Source of the DNA: Gammaproteobacteria bacterium | Lineage (GTDB): Bacteria > Pseudomonadota > Gammaproteobacteria > Steroidobacterales > Steroidobacteraceae | DNA: 64,000 bases | NCBI GenBank assembly: GCA_005878835.1 | Contig: VBMV01000055.1 | Location: 1-64,000, forward strand | Direction of reading: 5' to 3' | The notes under the pieces: generated by a model | What the model saw: the letters and a program-made list of their open reading frames with translations, nothing else | What the model was told of the DNA's origin: nothing | Database searches by the model: none | Shown here: positions 55,851 through 64,000 of the stretch, piece by piece | How the letters are laid out: each line of letters starts with the position of its first letter | Numbering within the stretch: position 1 is the first letter of the stretch | Position numbers and translations under genes: made by a program

Positions 55851-56467
55851 CCAGAAGGCTCAGCGCGCGAGTGCTGCCGGCGCCGTTGCTGCTGCTGTGC
55901 GCCGTGGCCTCGCCCGCGGCGCGCGCCGAGACGCTCTACGTCATCGAGCAACTGGTGGTCAGTGTCAACAGCGCGCCCGACAGCGGCGGCGAGCGTGTCG
56001 CCTCGGTCAGGAGCGGCGATGCGCTGGAGGTCCTGGAGCGCTCGGGCGATCAGGTCCACGTGCGCACCGCGGGCGGCAAGGAGGGCTGGATCAGGGCGAG
56101 CTACCTGTCGGCCGAGGAGCCGCTGCGGCCGCGGCTCGCGCAACGCACCGCGGAGGTGGCGCAGCTCAAGGAGGAGGTGAGCCGCCTGCAGGCACAGCTC
56201 GATGCGGCGCGCACCGCCTCGACCACGGCGAGCGGCGGGGGCGGGGCCGCCTCGCCCGCGGCGCCGGCGAGCGCGCCCGCCGCGGAGGACCCCGCCGCAG
56301 CGCCGCAGCAGGCGCTGTTCGCCGCCGCGGAGCAGGACAGTCCGCGGCGGGTGTGGCCGTGGGTGCTCGGTGCGGCGCTGCTCGCCCTGTGCGCCGGCTT
56401 TGCGCTCGGAGCCCTGGTGCTCGACCGGCACATCCGCCGCAAGTACGGGGGCCTGCGCATCTATTAG
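55847..56467 (+). CDS. TIGR04211-type SH3-domain membrane protein
   Basis: A 206-residue protein: a signal peptide (LPLLLLCAVASPAARA-like, ending near ARA), a bacterial SH3 domain (ETLYVIEQLVVSVNSAP through GWIRASYLSAEEP), a coiled-coil segment (LAQRTAEVAQLKEEVSRLQAQL split at the centre), an Ala/Pro linker and a C-terminal membrane helix followed by RRKYGGLRIY. This layout matches the TIGR04211 SH3 family, which probably links the inner membrane to peptidoglycan. The GTG at 55847 overlaps the peptidase stop (GTGA). Confidence 0.88.
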   Translation: MTRRLSARVLPAPLLLLCAVASPAARAETLYVIEQLVVSVNSAPDSGGERVASVRSGDALEVLERSGDQVHVRTAGGKEGWIRASYLSAEEPLRPRLAQRTAEVAQLKEEVSRLQAQLDAARTASTTASGGGGAASPAAPASAPAAEDPAAAPQQALFAAAEQDSPRRVWPWVLGAALLALCAGFALGALVLDRHIRRKYGGLRIY

Positions 56468-56594
56468 CGCGCGGCTGAGGCTCTCAAAGTGTGCGCCGCG
56501 TCGCGGTGCCGGGGCGCCGGAACTGCCTACACTGGAATTTAAGGCACCGGTCAGGCCAGTCAGGGGACGGCCGCCGCGTCGCCCTTTGTCCACC

Positions 56595-57614
56595 ATGACC
56601 AGTACCCGGCGCAGCGATTTCGACGTTACCAACAGCGTGCAGGTGAGCTCGCCCGCCGCCGTGCTCGCCGCGGTCGAGGCACTCTACCGGCCGACGTGGC
56701 CGGGGCTGTCCATGGAGCCGCTGGGGCGCGCCTTCGAGCATTTCGAGCGCCTGTTCGCCGGCAAGGTGGCCGGTTACCACGGCGTCGACACCGTGTACCA
56801 CGACCGCCAGCACACGCTCGACATCACGCTCGCGCTCGCGCGCCTGATCGTGGGCTACGAGCGGCAGCAGGAAGAGTCCACCCGCCTGGGAGGCGCGCGC
56901 GCCGTGGTCGGCCTGGTCACCGGGCTGTTTCACGACGTCGGCTACCTGCGCCGTACCGACGACAAGGACTCGCGCAACGGCGCGGAGTTCACCCGCACGC
57001 ACGTATCGCGCGGCGCGCGCTTCCTGCAGGAGTACCTGCCGGTGCTGGGCTTCCGCTCCTGGGTGCCGGTGGCCTCGGAGATCATTCACTACACCGGTTA
57101 CGAAGTGCCGTTCGAGCGCATCGAGGAGACGGTTTCCGATCCGCGCGACATCACGGTCGGCCACCTGCTCGGCACGGCGGACATGATCGCCCAGATGGCC
57201 GACCGCTGTTACCTGGAGAAATGCCGTGACCGGCTGTACGCCGAGTTCGTGCTCGGCGGCGTCGCCCTGCCCTTCAGCGAGGGCAACCCCCGGGTGAAGT
57301 ACGCCTCGGGGCTGGATCTGCTGCGCCAGACCCCGGAGTTCGTGGCGGAGGTGCGCGCTAAGCGGCTCGATGGGGATTTCCGTGCAGCCTACCGCTACCT
57401 GGAAGTCCTCTTCGGGGGCGGGAATCCCTACATGGAAGCGATCGAGCGCAATGTCGAGTACCTGCGCCAGGTCCTGCGCAGCGAGAGCTGGCAGCTGCTG
57501 CGGCGCCGGCCGCCCATCTTCGCGGCCAGCAACGACGCGGCCAGCAACGACCCCATGGCCACGATGCGCGGGCTGATGCTCGGGCATATAAAAAGAGTCT
57601 GGTCCGGCAACTAA
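56595..57614 (+). CDS. HD-domain phosphohydrolase
   Basis: A 339-residue cytoplasmic protein. Metal-binding motifs of an HD/PDEase-type domain are visible: VYHDRQHTLDITLA, VTGLFHDVGYLRRTDDKDS (the HD pair) and IIHYTGYEVPF. No cyclic-di-GMP HD-GYP signature is present, so the substrate is uncertain, possibly a nucleotide. The start is ATG at 56595; an upstream in-frame extension overlaps the SH3 gene and is unlikely. Its stop codon lies within a 17-bp-period tandem repeat. The next gene, on the same strand, is a GGDEF/EAL protein. Confidence 0.82.
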   Translation: MTSTRRSDFDVTNSVQVSSPAAVLAAVEALYRPTWPGLSMEPLGRAFEHFERLFAGKVAGYHGVDTVYHDRQHTLDITLALARLIVGYERQQEESTRLGGARAVVGLVTGLFHDVGYLRRTDDKDSRNGAEFTRTHVSRGARFLQEYLPVLGFRSWVPVASEIIHYTGYEVPFERIEETVSDPRDITVGHLLGTADMIAQMADRCYLEKCRDRLYAEFVLGGVALPFSEGNPRVKYASGLDLLRQTPEFVAEVRAKRLDGDFRAAYRYLEVLFGGGNPYMEAIERNVEYLRQVLRSESWQLLRRRPPIFAASNDAASNDPMATMRGLMLGHIKRVWSGN

Positions 57615-57643
57615 AGGCGCCTGGCCCCTAAAGGCGCCTAGCC
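57611..57643. repeat. Tandem 16-bp repeat across the HD-protein stop codon
   Basis: CTAAAGGCGCCTGGCC (57611-57626) is followed one base later by CTAAAGGCGCCTAGCC (57628-57643). The TAA in the first copy is the stop codon of the HD-domain gene. The unit includes the palindrome AGGCGCCT, so a hairpin is also possible. Confidence 0.85.
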
Positions 57644-57735
57644 TTGAGTCCCAGGCGGCGGTTAATATGAATCCCCAAAATACAGGGGATCCACCGCCTC
57701 AGGCCCTGTGCAGCCCCCGGCGGGCGTAGACGTAT

Positions 57736-60225
57736 GTGACCGCCGCCACCTTCAAGTTCAAGTACTCCGGCGCCGCCTTCCTGGTGGTGGTGCTCGCTGC
57801 GGCTGCGGTGGCGACCGTGCTGCTCGTGCGCCACCAGGCCGACACGCGCACCCTCAGCGCGCTCGCCGAGCGCGCCGCGCGCGAGCGGGTCGATCCGGAG
57901 CTGCAGGCCCGGGCGCAGAGCATCGCGGCGCACGCGGCGGATGCGATCGCCGGAGCGGTGCGCGCCGGGGATGGGGGCGGCGTGCTGCGCAGGCTCCAGC
58001 CCTTCATCGAGGATCACACGGTCGCCGCCGTCAGCGTGTCGACGCGCTCGGGAAAGCGGATCTTCAACTGGCGGCGCAGCGGCGGCGCGACCCCGGGCGC
58101 GCTCACCGTGCAGGTGGTCGCTCCGGTACGCACCTTCGTCGAGAGGATCCCCGGCGCCGTGACCCCCGAGACCCTCGCCACCCTCACCGTGGTGCTCGAG
58201 CAGGCGGCGCCGGTGTCCGAGGTGAGCTTGGGCGGACGGCTGGAAGCGGCCGGCGCCGCACGCTGGCGGCTCGCATGGCTGCTGGGCTTCGCGCTCACGG
58301 CGGCCGGCGGGCTCGCCGCCGCGGCCCTCGCCTGGCGCCTCACGCGGCAGCTGCAGCGGCCGGTCGACTCGCTCATCAGGAGCGCCGAGCGCATCGGCCA
58401 GGGCGATTACACCCGACCGGTCGAGGTGCGCAGGAACGACGCGCTCGCGGACCTGCAGCAGGCGCTCGAGCGCATGCGCGCGCGGTTGCGTCAGTCGACC
58501 ATCAACAAGAACTACCTGCACAGCGTGCTCAACAGCATGACCGATGCGGTGTTCGTCACCTCCCCGGACGGGGTCATCAAGATGGCCAACTCGGCGGCCT
58601 GCAAGCTGCTGAGTTTCGGCGAGGAGGAGCTGCTCGGCCGCGGCATCCTGACGGTGCTCGAGGAGCGTGAGCGCGCCGGCTTCGATCTGCTGCAGGCGGC
58701 GCAGGAGACGCGCGAGACGGTGGTGCGCACGCGCAGCGGTCAGACCATCCCGGTGTCGTTCACCGGCTCGCGCATCGACAGCGACGACCCGCAGTTCCAG
58801 GGCAACATCTTCGTGGCGCGCAACATCACCGACCGCAAGCGCGCCGAACGCCGCATACGCTATCTGGCGCGCTACGACGCGCTCACCAAGATCCCGAACC
58901 GCATGCAGTTCCACCACCTGCTGCAGCAGACCATCGCGCGCGCGCTGCGCGCGGGGCAGGTGGTGGCGGTGCTGTACCTGGACATGGACCGCTTCAAGGA
59001 AGTCAACGACACCTTCGGCCACGGCGCCGGCGATCGCACGCTGGAGGTGCTGGCCGAGCGGCTGGCGCGCTCGCTGCCCAAGGAGACGGTGGTCGGCCGG
59101 CTCGCCGGGGATGAGTTCGCGCTGTTCGTGGAGGGCCTGCCGGCGGATGCCGACAACCGCGGACCGATTGCGCAGCTGGCACGCTCGCTCCTCACCGACG
59201 TGTGCCGCCCGTTCCAGCTGAACCAGCACGAGGTGTTCCTCACCGCGAGCGTCGGTATCGCCTTCTGCCCGCGCGACGCCGAGAACGTCATCGACCTGGT
59301 CCGCAACGCCGATGCGGCGATGTACTACTCGAAGCAGAACGGCGGCAACACCTTCGCCTTCTACTCCCCGGAAATGAACGCCGCCGCGGTCGAGCGGCTG
59401 ATGTTGAAGAGCAAGCTGCGGCGCGCGCTGGAGCGCGACGAGCTCGAGATCCGCTACCAGCCCAAGGTCGACCTGCGCAACGGCCGTATCATCGGCGCCG
59501 AGGCGCTGTTGCGCTGGCGCCTGCCGGGGCACGGCGACATTCCGCCCTCGCATTTCATCCCGCTGGCCGAGGAAACCAACCTCATTCTGGATATCGGCGA
59601 GTGGGTGCTGAACCGCGTGTGCATGGATTACCGCCAGCTGCAGAGCAAGGGCGGCGATCCGGGACGCATCTCGCTCAACCTGTCGCTCAAGCAGCTGCGC
59701 CAGGCGAGTTTCATCCTGCGCTGCCGCTCGGTATTCCGCCGCCACCAGGTGTCCCCGACCGCCTTCGAGCTGGAGATCACCGAGACCACGCTGATGGCCG
59801 ATCCGCAGCGCACCGTGCGCCTCCTCGATGAGCTGTACGCGATGGGCCTGCACCTGTCGATCGATGACTTCGGCACCGGCTACTCCTCGCTCTCGGCGCT
59901 GCAGCAGTTCCCGATCGGCACGCTCAAGATCGACCAGTCCTTCGTACGCGACGCGACCGACGATGCCGGCGATGCCACCATCGTGCGCACCATCATCGAG
60001 ATGGGGCGCAGTCTCGGCATGGAAGTGATCGCCGAGGGCGTCGAGTCGCAGCGGCAGCTGGAGTTCCTGCGCAGCAACGCCTGCCACTACGGCCAGGGGC
60101 GGCTGTTCGGCGAGCCGTGCACCGCGGAGGATCTGCTGGGGCTGCTCGCACGCCAGGCCGCCGGCAGCGCACCCTTTGCGCACCTGCTGCAGCGCGCCGA
60201 CGCGGTGGCCTCCCGCACGGCCTGA
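57736..60225 (+). CDS. Membrane PAS-GGDEF-EAL protein (cyclic-di-GMP turnover)
   Basis: An 829-residue signalling protein: N-terminal membrane helix (residues about 10-30), periplasmic loop, second helix near 185-205, HAMP (RPVDSLIRSAERIGQGD), PAS domain (SVLNSMTDAVFVTSPDGV), GGDEF domain with AGDEF in RLAGDEFALFVEGL (an allowed variant), and EAL domain with GAEALLRW, ETTLMAD and DDFGTGYSSL. Both catalytic cores look intact, so synthesis and hydrolysis of cyclic-di-GMP are possible. The start is GTG at 57736 with no strong binding site. With capsule genes in the window, it could influence surface polysaccharide; this is inference. Confidence 0.9.
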   Translation: MTAATFKFKYSGAAFLVVVLAAAAVATVLLVRHQADTRTLSALAERAARERVDPELQARAQSIAAHAADAIAGAVRAGDGGGVLRRLQPFIEDHTVAAVSVSTRSGKRIFNWRRSGGATPGALTVQVVAPVRTFVERIPGAVTPETLATLTVVLEQAAPVSEVSLGGRLEAAGAARWRLAWLLGFALTAAGGLAAAALAWRLTRQLQRPVDSLIRSAERIGQGDYTRPVEVRRNDALADLQQALERMRARLRQSTINKNYLHSVLNSMTDAVFVTSPDGVIKMANSAACKLLSFGEEELLGRGILTVLEERERAGFDLLQAAQETRETVVRTRSGQTIPVSFTGSRIDSDDPQFQGNIFVARNITDRKRAERRIRYLARYDALTKIPNRMQFHHLLQQTIARALRAGQVVAVLYLDMDRFKEVNDTFGHGAGDRTLEVLAERLARSLPKETVVGRLAGDEFALFVEGLPADADNRGPIAQLARSLLTDVCRPFQLNQHEVFLTASVGIAFCPRDAENVIDLVRNADAAMYYSKQNGGNTFAFYSPEMNAAAVERLMLKSKLRRALERDELEIRYQPKVDLRNGRIIGAEALLRWRLPGHGDIPPSHFIPLAEETNLILDIGEWVLNRVCMDYRQLQSKGGDPGRISLNLSLKQLRQASFILRCRSVFRRHQVSPTAFELEITETTLMADPQRTVRLLDELYAMGLHLSIDDFGTGYSSLSALQQFPIGTLKIDQSFVRDATDDAGDATIVRTIIEMGRSLGMEVIAEGVESQRQLEFLRSNACHYGQGRLFGEPCTAEDLLGLLARQAAGSAPFAHLLQRADAVASRTA

Positions 60226-60262
60226 AGCCGGTTCGGCCACGCCCGGCCTGCCAGGGCGCGCA

Positions 60263-60982
60263 CTACTGGCTGTGGCGGCTGATGGGGGGCGCGGGCCGGT
60301 CCTCGTTCTGAGCCGCGCGCTCCGCGGCGGCGCGCACCGCCTGCTGCGCCTGCTGCGACAGCGACCCGAGAGCGGCGCCGGTGGCCTGCTCGAAAGCGGA
60401 GACCACCTCGCTCAGGCGGTTGGCGCTGGCCAGCGCGGCGCCGGAAGCGACGAACGTCGCCAGCACGTCGCGCCCTTCGCGGCGGCCGAGGATGCAGTCG
60501 AGCGTCACGTGCACCTCGGGAACCGTGCCCCCGGCGGTGTAGTCGGCCTCGAAGCGCCGCACCGCGACCTGCAGCAGGTAGTCGGACGGGAACGGGCTGG
60601 TGGAGTCCTCCACCGACCGCCACGCGTCCGAGGCGCGCAGCGTTTCGACGGCGAGCGCTTCGATCAGGTCCGCAACCGGTCCCGGCCAGCGGCTGCCGGC
60701 GTAGAAGTTCATGCGATGATCGGCCTGCACCAGCATGATGTGCGAGGAGTCGAGCCCGGGGTCGGCCTGCGGATGACCGACCCGGAGCGACGCCGCCAGC
60801 GCCGGGGGCGAGCCCGGGGCGCCGCGGGCTGCGGTCGGGGGGAGGGTGGCGGCCGCGGCGGGGGGTGCGCGCAGGTAGTAGGTCTGCTCGGGACGCGCGC
60901 TGCTGTGGAAGAGTCCCGAGCAGCCGCCGCTCAGGATGCACAGCAGGGGCACGGCGCGCCGCACCGGTGGCGCAATTCTCAC
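60263..60982 (-). CDS. ABC-type transport auxiliary lipoprotein (PqiC-like)
   Basis: A 239-residue lipoprotein with the lipobox ILSGGC in a signal peptide. The core includes EQTYYLRAPP near the start, then IMLVQADHRMNFYAGSRWPG and LQVAVRRFEADYTAGG. It matches the auxiliary lipoproteins (DUF330/PqiC type) encoded after MCE transporters. It probably sits on the outer membrane side of the lipid path. The GTG at 60982 overlaps the MCE gene stop by four bases. Confidence 0.87.
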   Translation of the reverse strand: MRIAPPVRRAVPLLCILSGGCSGLFHSSARPEQTYYLRAPPAAAATLPPTAARGAPGSPPALAASLRVGHPQADPGLDSSHIMLVQADHRMNFYAGSRWPGPVADLIEALAVETLRASDAWRSVEDSTSPFPSDYLLQVAVRRFEADYTAGGTVPEVHVTLDCILGRREGRDVLATFVASGAALASANRLSEVVSAFEQATGAALGSLSQQAQQAVRAAAERAAQNEDRPAPPISRHSQ

Positions 60983-61914
60983 CGTGGGATCTCCACACCG
61001 CGCTCCTGCGGCTGATAGATGAGCTGGGCGGGATTCTCCCGCAGGCTGGTCGAGAGTGCACGGATGTCCTCGGCCGCCTCGCGCCCCTCACGCGCAAAGC
61101 GCTCGAGCTCCGGCAGCCCGTCGCGCGTGAACGAGCGCACGTCCTCGCGGTTCTCCGCGATCAGCCGGTCGAGCTGCTCGCTGGCGCTCGCCAGATGGTC
61201 GGCAATGAGGTGTAAGCGGCGCGCGGCGCCCTCCACGTCCGGCCCGGCCGTATCGATCAGCGCGTGGGCGCTGTGCGCGGATGCGGCCAGCTCGGCGCTC
61301 GCGCCGCGCAGCTCGGCGACCAGGGCTTTGAGGTCGCGCATGGTCTGCGGCAGCTCGCTGCTCGAGCGCTCCAGGCTCGCCAGCGTGCTGGCAACCGCGT
61401 GCAGGTTGGCGTCACTCAGCAGCAGGCCGGCCCGCTGCACCACGCTGCCGGCCGCCGCCACCACTTCCGGCAGACTCGCCAGAAACACATCGAAACCCGA
61501 CGGCGCCGAACGGATCACCGGGAATTTCAGTCCCGCCACCGTCTGCGGCGGGCGCTTGTCGCTGCGATCCTCGCGCAGGTCGATGTACAGCAGCCCCGTG
61601 ACTCCCTGCAGCTGCAGCTCCGCGACGGTATGCCCCGATATCGGCGTGGTCGCGTCGATGTCGACGATCACCTCGACGCGGCTGGAATCGCGCGGGTCGA
61701 TGCGCATCTCGACCACGCGCCCCACGCCGACACCGAGGTAACGCACCGCAGCTCCGCGGTCGAGGCCGCTGACGCTGCCGGTGAAGTAGATCTCGTAGCG
61801 GTTGTAGTCGCGATGCTCGCGGGTGTCGGAATACCAGTAGACGAACAGCACTCCCAGCAGTGCCGCCAGCAGCACGAACGCCCCGACCGCGGCGTAGCTC
61901 GCCTCACGCTCCAT
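60979..61914 (-). CDS. MCE-family lipid transport protein (MlaD-like)
   Basis: A 311-residue protein: one N-terminal membrane helix (YAAVGAFVLLAALLGVLFVYW), an MCE domain (YEIYFTGSVSGLDRGAAVRYLG, split in two strands, and VRVVEMRIDP-type continuation) and a long helical C-terminal region. MCE hexamers carry phospholipids across the periplasm. The start is ATG at 61914, which overlaps the ATPase gene by 11 bases; the longer frame to 61941 adds no MCE sequence. It is the third gene of the four-gene transporter operon. Confidence 0.9.
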   Translation of the reverse strand: MEREASYAAVGAFVLLAALLGVLFVYWYSDTREHRDYNRYEIYFTGSVSGLDRGAAVRYLGVGVGRVVEMRIDPRDSSRVEVIVDIDATTPISGHTVAELQLQGVTGLLYIDLREDRSDKRPPQTVAGLKFPVIRSAPSGFDVFLASLPEVVAAAGSVVQRAGLLLSDANLHAVASTLASLERSSSELPQTMRDLKALVAELRGASAELAASAHSAHALIDTAGPDVEGAARRLHLIADHLASASEQLDRLIAENREDVRSFTRDGLPELERFAREGREAAEDIRALSTSLRENPAQLIYQPQERGVEIPR

Positions 61915-62677
61915 GCGCAGCTCCCCGGCGTGCGCGCGCACGCTCGCCGTGGAAATAGGCCCTGATCCACGGGTGCGGGTGGTCGACGATGCGTTGCAGC
62001 GTGTCCGATTCCATGCGCCCGTCCACGATCACCCCGACACGATTGCAGGTACGGAAGATGCTGTCCAGATCATGGGTGATCATGACGATGGTGAGCCGCA
62101 GCTGTTTCTGCAGGTACAGCACCAACTCATCGAACGCGGCCGCACTCACCGGATCGAGGCCCGAGGTGGGCTCATCGAGAAACAACAGGCGCGGATCGAG
62201 CGCCAGGGCGCGGGCCAGAGCTGCGCGCTTCACCATGCCCCCGGAGAGCTCGGCCGGGTACTTGCGGGCCGCCTCGGCGGGCAGCCCGACGAGGCGGATC
62301 CGCAGCAGCGCCAGCTCCTGCAGCGCCGAGCGCTCGAGCTCGAGGTGCTCGATCATGGGCAGCTGCACGTTCTGCAGCACCGTCAGTCCGGTGTACAGGG
62401 CGCCGGCCTGGAAGGTGACGCCGTAGTGCGCCTTGACGGAGCGCAGCTGCGCCCCGCTCATGCGCGTGATGTCGCCGCCGTCGATGCGCACCACCCCGGC
62501 GATCGGGCGCTGCAGTCCGAGGATGGTCCGCAGCAGCACCGACTTGCCGGCGCCGGAGCCGCCGACGATGCCGAACACCTCGTCGGCGCGCACTTCCATG
62601 TCGAGCCCGTCGTGCACCACCTGGGTCCCGAAGCGGTTCACCAGCCCCTGCACCTGCAGCACCGGGTACAGCCTCAA
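61904..62677 (-). CDS. Lipid ABC transporter ATP-binding protein (MlaF-like)
   Basis: A 257-residue ATPase. Walker A is GGSGAGKSVLL, the signature is LSGGMVKRAALARAL, Walker B with D-loop is LLFLDEPTSGLD, and the His switch is MITHDLDSIF. LDPVSAAAFDELV is typical of MlaF. It energises the permease encoded upstream. The start is TTG at 62677, overlapping the permease stop (TTGA), chosen because the family N-terminus begins there (LYPVLQVQGLVNRFG). Confidence 0.92.
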   Translation of the reverse strand: MRLYPVLQVQGLVNRFGTQVVHDGLDMEVRADEVFGIVGGSGAGKSVLLRTILGLQRPIAGVVRIDGGDITRMSGAQLRSVKAHYGVTFQAGALYTGLTVLQNVQLPMIEHLELERSALQELALLRIRLVGLPAEAARKYPAELSGGMVKRAALARALALDPRLLFLDEPTSGLDPVSAAAFDELVLYLQKQLRLTIVMITHDLDSIFRTCNRVGVIVDGRMESDTLQRIVDHPHPWIRAYFHGERARARRGAAHGA

Positions 62678-63792
62678 ACGTCCATCTCCATGAACAGCAC
62701 CGCGAACAGCGCATCCGCGAGTATCACGCAGAAGATCGCCTGCACGACCGCGACGGTGACCAGGCGGCCGAGCTCGCGCGCCGACTCGCGCACCTGCAGG
62801 CCGCGATAACAGCCGGCGAGCGCGATGAGCACCGCGAACACCGGGGCCTTGACCAGGCCGACCCAGAAGGTGGTGGACGCGATCGCCTCGGTGACGCGGC
62901 TCGCGTACTGGGTGAGCGGCATGTCGAGCAGATAGCGGCACAGCAGCGCCCCGCCGGTGAGTCCGGTCAGATCGGCGATGATGGTGAGCAGCGGCAGCGC
63001 GATGGTGAGTCCCAGCACCCGCGGCAGCACCAGCACCTCGAACGGATCGACGCCGGTGGCGATGAGCGCATCCACCTCCTCGTTGAGCCTCATGGAGCCG
63101 AGCTCGGCGGCAAACGCGCTCCCCGAGCGGCCGGCGACGATGATCGAGGTCAGCAGCACTCCCAGCTCGCGCAGCACCCCGATGGCGACCAGGTCGACCA
63201 CGTAGATGTCCGCGCCGAGCCCGCGCAGCTGCTTGGCGCTCATGTAGGCGATGATCACACTGATGAGGAACGCGATGAGCGCCACGATGGGCACGGCGGT
63301 AAGACCCGTGTCATACACGTGGCGGGCGATCGAAATCGGCCGCAGGCGCCGCGGACGCGCCAGGCCGCGCAGCAACGTGGTGCTCGCGCGGCCGACGAAC
63401 GCCAGTCCCTGCAGCAGGTCGCGACCGGCGAGCACCGCGTTGCGTCCGATCGCGGTGAGCGGCTGCCGGGCGGGCGGGCCGGAGGCGGCCGACGCGCCCG
63501 CGGGGCTCGTGTCGGCGAGAATCTCCTCCAGCAGGCGCAGCTGATCCGGCGGTGGCCCCCGGAAGCTCACCGCGACGCCGGCGGCGCGCGCGCGGCTCAG
63601 GAGCTGGCGCAGCGCCCAGGCGCCCGAGAGATCCAGCGCGCTGAGGCGCTGCGTCGCAATCGACACTTGCCGCGCCGCGGCCAGATCGACCGCGGCCAAC
63701 CCGCTCTCGATGGCCGGGACCCGCTGTGCCACCCACTCGCCCGTCAGCTCGAGCTCCAGGCCCTCGTCGGTGCGCCGAACCTCGAGGCTCAT
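62674..63792 (-). CDS. STAS-MlaE fusion permease
   Basis: A 372-residue protein. Residues about 1-95 form a STAS domain (LELELTGEWVAQRVPAIES, then ALDLSGAWALRQLLSR), the role played by the separate MlaB in E. coli. The remainder is the MlaE permease: ALIAFLISVIIAYMSAKQL, TSIIVAGRSGSAFAAELGSM, and VLPRVLGLTIALPLLTIIAD. It holds the membrane part of a phospholipid transporter that maintains outer-membrane asymmetry. The start is ATG at 63792. It is the first gene of the operon. Confidence 0.92.
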   Translation of the reverse strand: MSLEVRRTDEGLELELTGEWVAQRVPAIESGLAAVDLAAARQVSIATQRLSALDLSGAWALRQLLSRARAAGVAVSFRGPPPDQLRLLEEILADTSPAGASAASGPPARQPLTAIGRNAVLAGRDLLQGLAFVGRASTTLLRGLARPRRLRPISIARHVYDTGLTAVPIVALIAFLISVIIAYMSAKQLRGLGADIYVVDLVAIGVLRELGVLLTSIIVAGRSGSAFAAELGSMRLNEEVDALIATGVDPFEVLVLPRVLGLTIALPLLTIIADLTGLTGGALLCRYLLDMPLTQYASRVTEAIASTTFWVGLVKAPVFAVLIALAGCYRGLQVRESARELGRLVTVAVVQAIFCVILADALFAVLFMEMDV

Positions 63793-63814
63793 GCTTGGCC
63801 GGGGGCGGGCCGGA

Positions 63815-64000
63815 TCAGCGCTTGGCGTGCAGATGCGCCTCGAGGAACCAGAGATACTTGTCGTTGTCGCGCGAGATACCGGTGAACAGGTCGGCCGTGT
63901 CGGCATCCCCAAGCCTGGCGGCGGCGTCGATCCCGGCGCGCACCTTGGCGCCGTAGTCGGCCAGCGCCGCGGACAGCGCATCCACGTGGGCGAGACCCTC
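63815..64000 (-). CDS. dps: Dps-family DNA protection protein, C-terminal part
   Basis: The last 61 residues of a gene that continues beyond the window edge. The visible end reads DTADLFTGISRDNDKYLWFLEAHL and a short KR tail; TADLFTxISR and KxLWFLEAHL are the characteristic C-terminal helix of Dps. Dps dodecamers bind DNA and oxidise iron with peroxide in starvation and oxidative stress. It lies 22 bases upstream of the MlaE gene on the same strand, but cotranscription is uncertain. Confidence 0.9.
   Translation of the reverse strand, partial: EGLAHVDALSAALADYGAKVRAGIDAAARLGDADTADLFTGISRDNDKYLWFLEAHLHAKR

Noticed and set aside
57628-60240. 870-codon minus-strand frame opposite the GGDEF/EAL gene
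   Set aside because: The plus-strand protein has all expected domains. The minus frame shows no motif, only H/R/E/L-rich shadow composition.

Overview
The window is GC-rich, densely packed bacterial DNA with many 1-, 4- and 8-base gene overlaps and frequent GTG/TTG starts. Gene content and order (priA, argS and a SPOR protein; ntrX-ntrY-DUF4390-rsmB-fmt-def divergent from LysM-dprA-smg-topA; an Mla-type lipid transporter; pntAA/AB/B) point to a gammaproteobacterium of the Xanthomonadales/Nevskiales/Steroidobacterales kind. That placement is inferred from gene order and families only. I saw no rRNA, tRNA, CRISPR array or insertion-sequence transposase.

Layout. 1-3145: end of an exopolysaccharide locus (C-terminus of a BY-type tyrosine kinase, a VpsP/TPR-like protein, a small Asp/His/Gly-rich secreted protein, an O-antigen ligase/polymerase family protein). 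3146-5090: a visibly AT-richer island with a small zinc-ribbon protein and a class II Fic protein. 5091-10063: acetyl-CoA synthetase with an unusual basic tail, fructosamine-kinase family protein, a 5'-3' exonuclease and an HNH protein, all on the minus strand. 10064-14191: proton-translocating transhydrogenase operon, a small membrane protein and a cyclophilin. 14207-16059: an ECF-like sigma factor operon with a DUF3106 protein. 16134-22785: priA, an accessory pocket (an FkbM methyltransferase and an HTH/nucleotidyltransferase pair), argS and a SPOR protein. 22797-36404: a DUF2059 protein, then a long ABC-transporter-type (group 2-like) capsule operon. 36461-46986: TfoX-like protein, NtrYX, DUF4390, rsmB, fmt, def, LysM lipoprotein, dprA, smg. 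47072-60225: topA, a hydrolase, rlmJ, aroE, gor, an M3 peptidase, an SH3 protein, an HD-domain protein and a GGDEF/EAL protein. 60263-63792: Mla-type lipid ABC transporter. 63815-64000: end of a dps gene.

The capsule operon (23479-36404) is the most coherent accessory system. It encodes two GT-B glycosyltransferases, KpsC- and KpsS-like lipid-linker enzymes, KpsE/KpsM/KpsT export proteins and a Wza-type outer-membrane lipoprotein. Between kpsT and wza lies a tailoring block: a methyltransferase with a DUF4214-like head, six tandem DUF4214-like repeats fused to a sulfotransferase, and an N-terminally shortened GH99-like glycosidase that keeps the E-x-x-E catalytic pair. This suggests a sulfated, methylated capsule with a built-in trimming enzyme. 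That is inference from domain content.

A second theme is recurrent duplication of gene 3' ends. A 27-bp exact copy of the priA terminus lies beyond the inserted FkbM gene, the gor terminus is repeated just after its stop codon, the KpsS-like C-terminus holds a 42-bp in-frame duplication, and the HD-protein stop codon sits in a tandem repeat. The NtrX-like regulator has also lost the residues expected of a working sigma-54 activator. Three unrelated proteins (Acs, TopA, TfoX-like) carry histone-H1-like basic tails.
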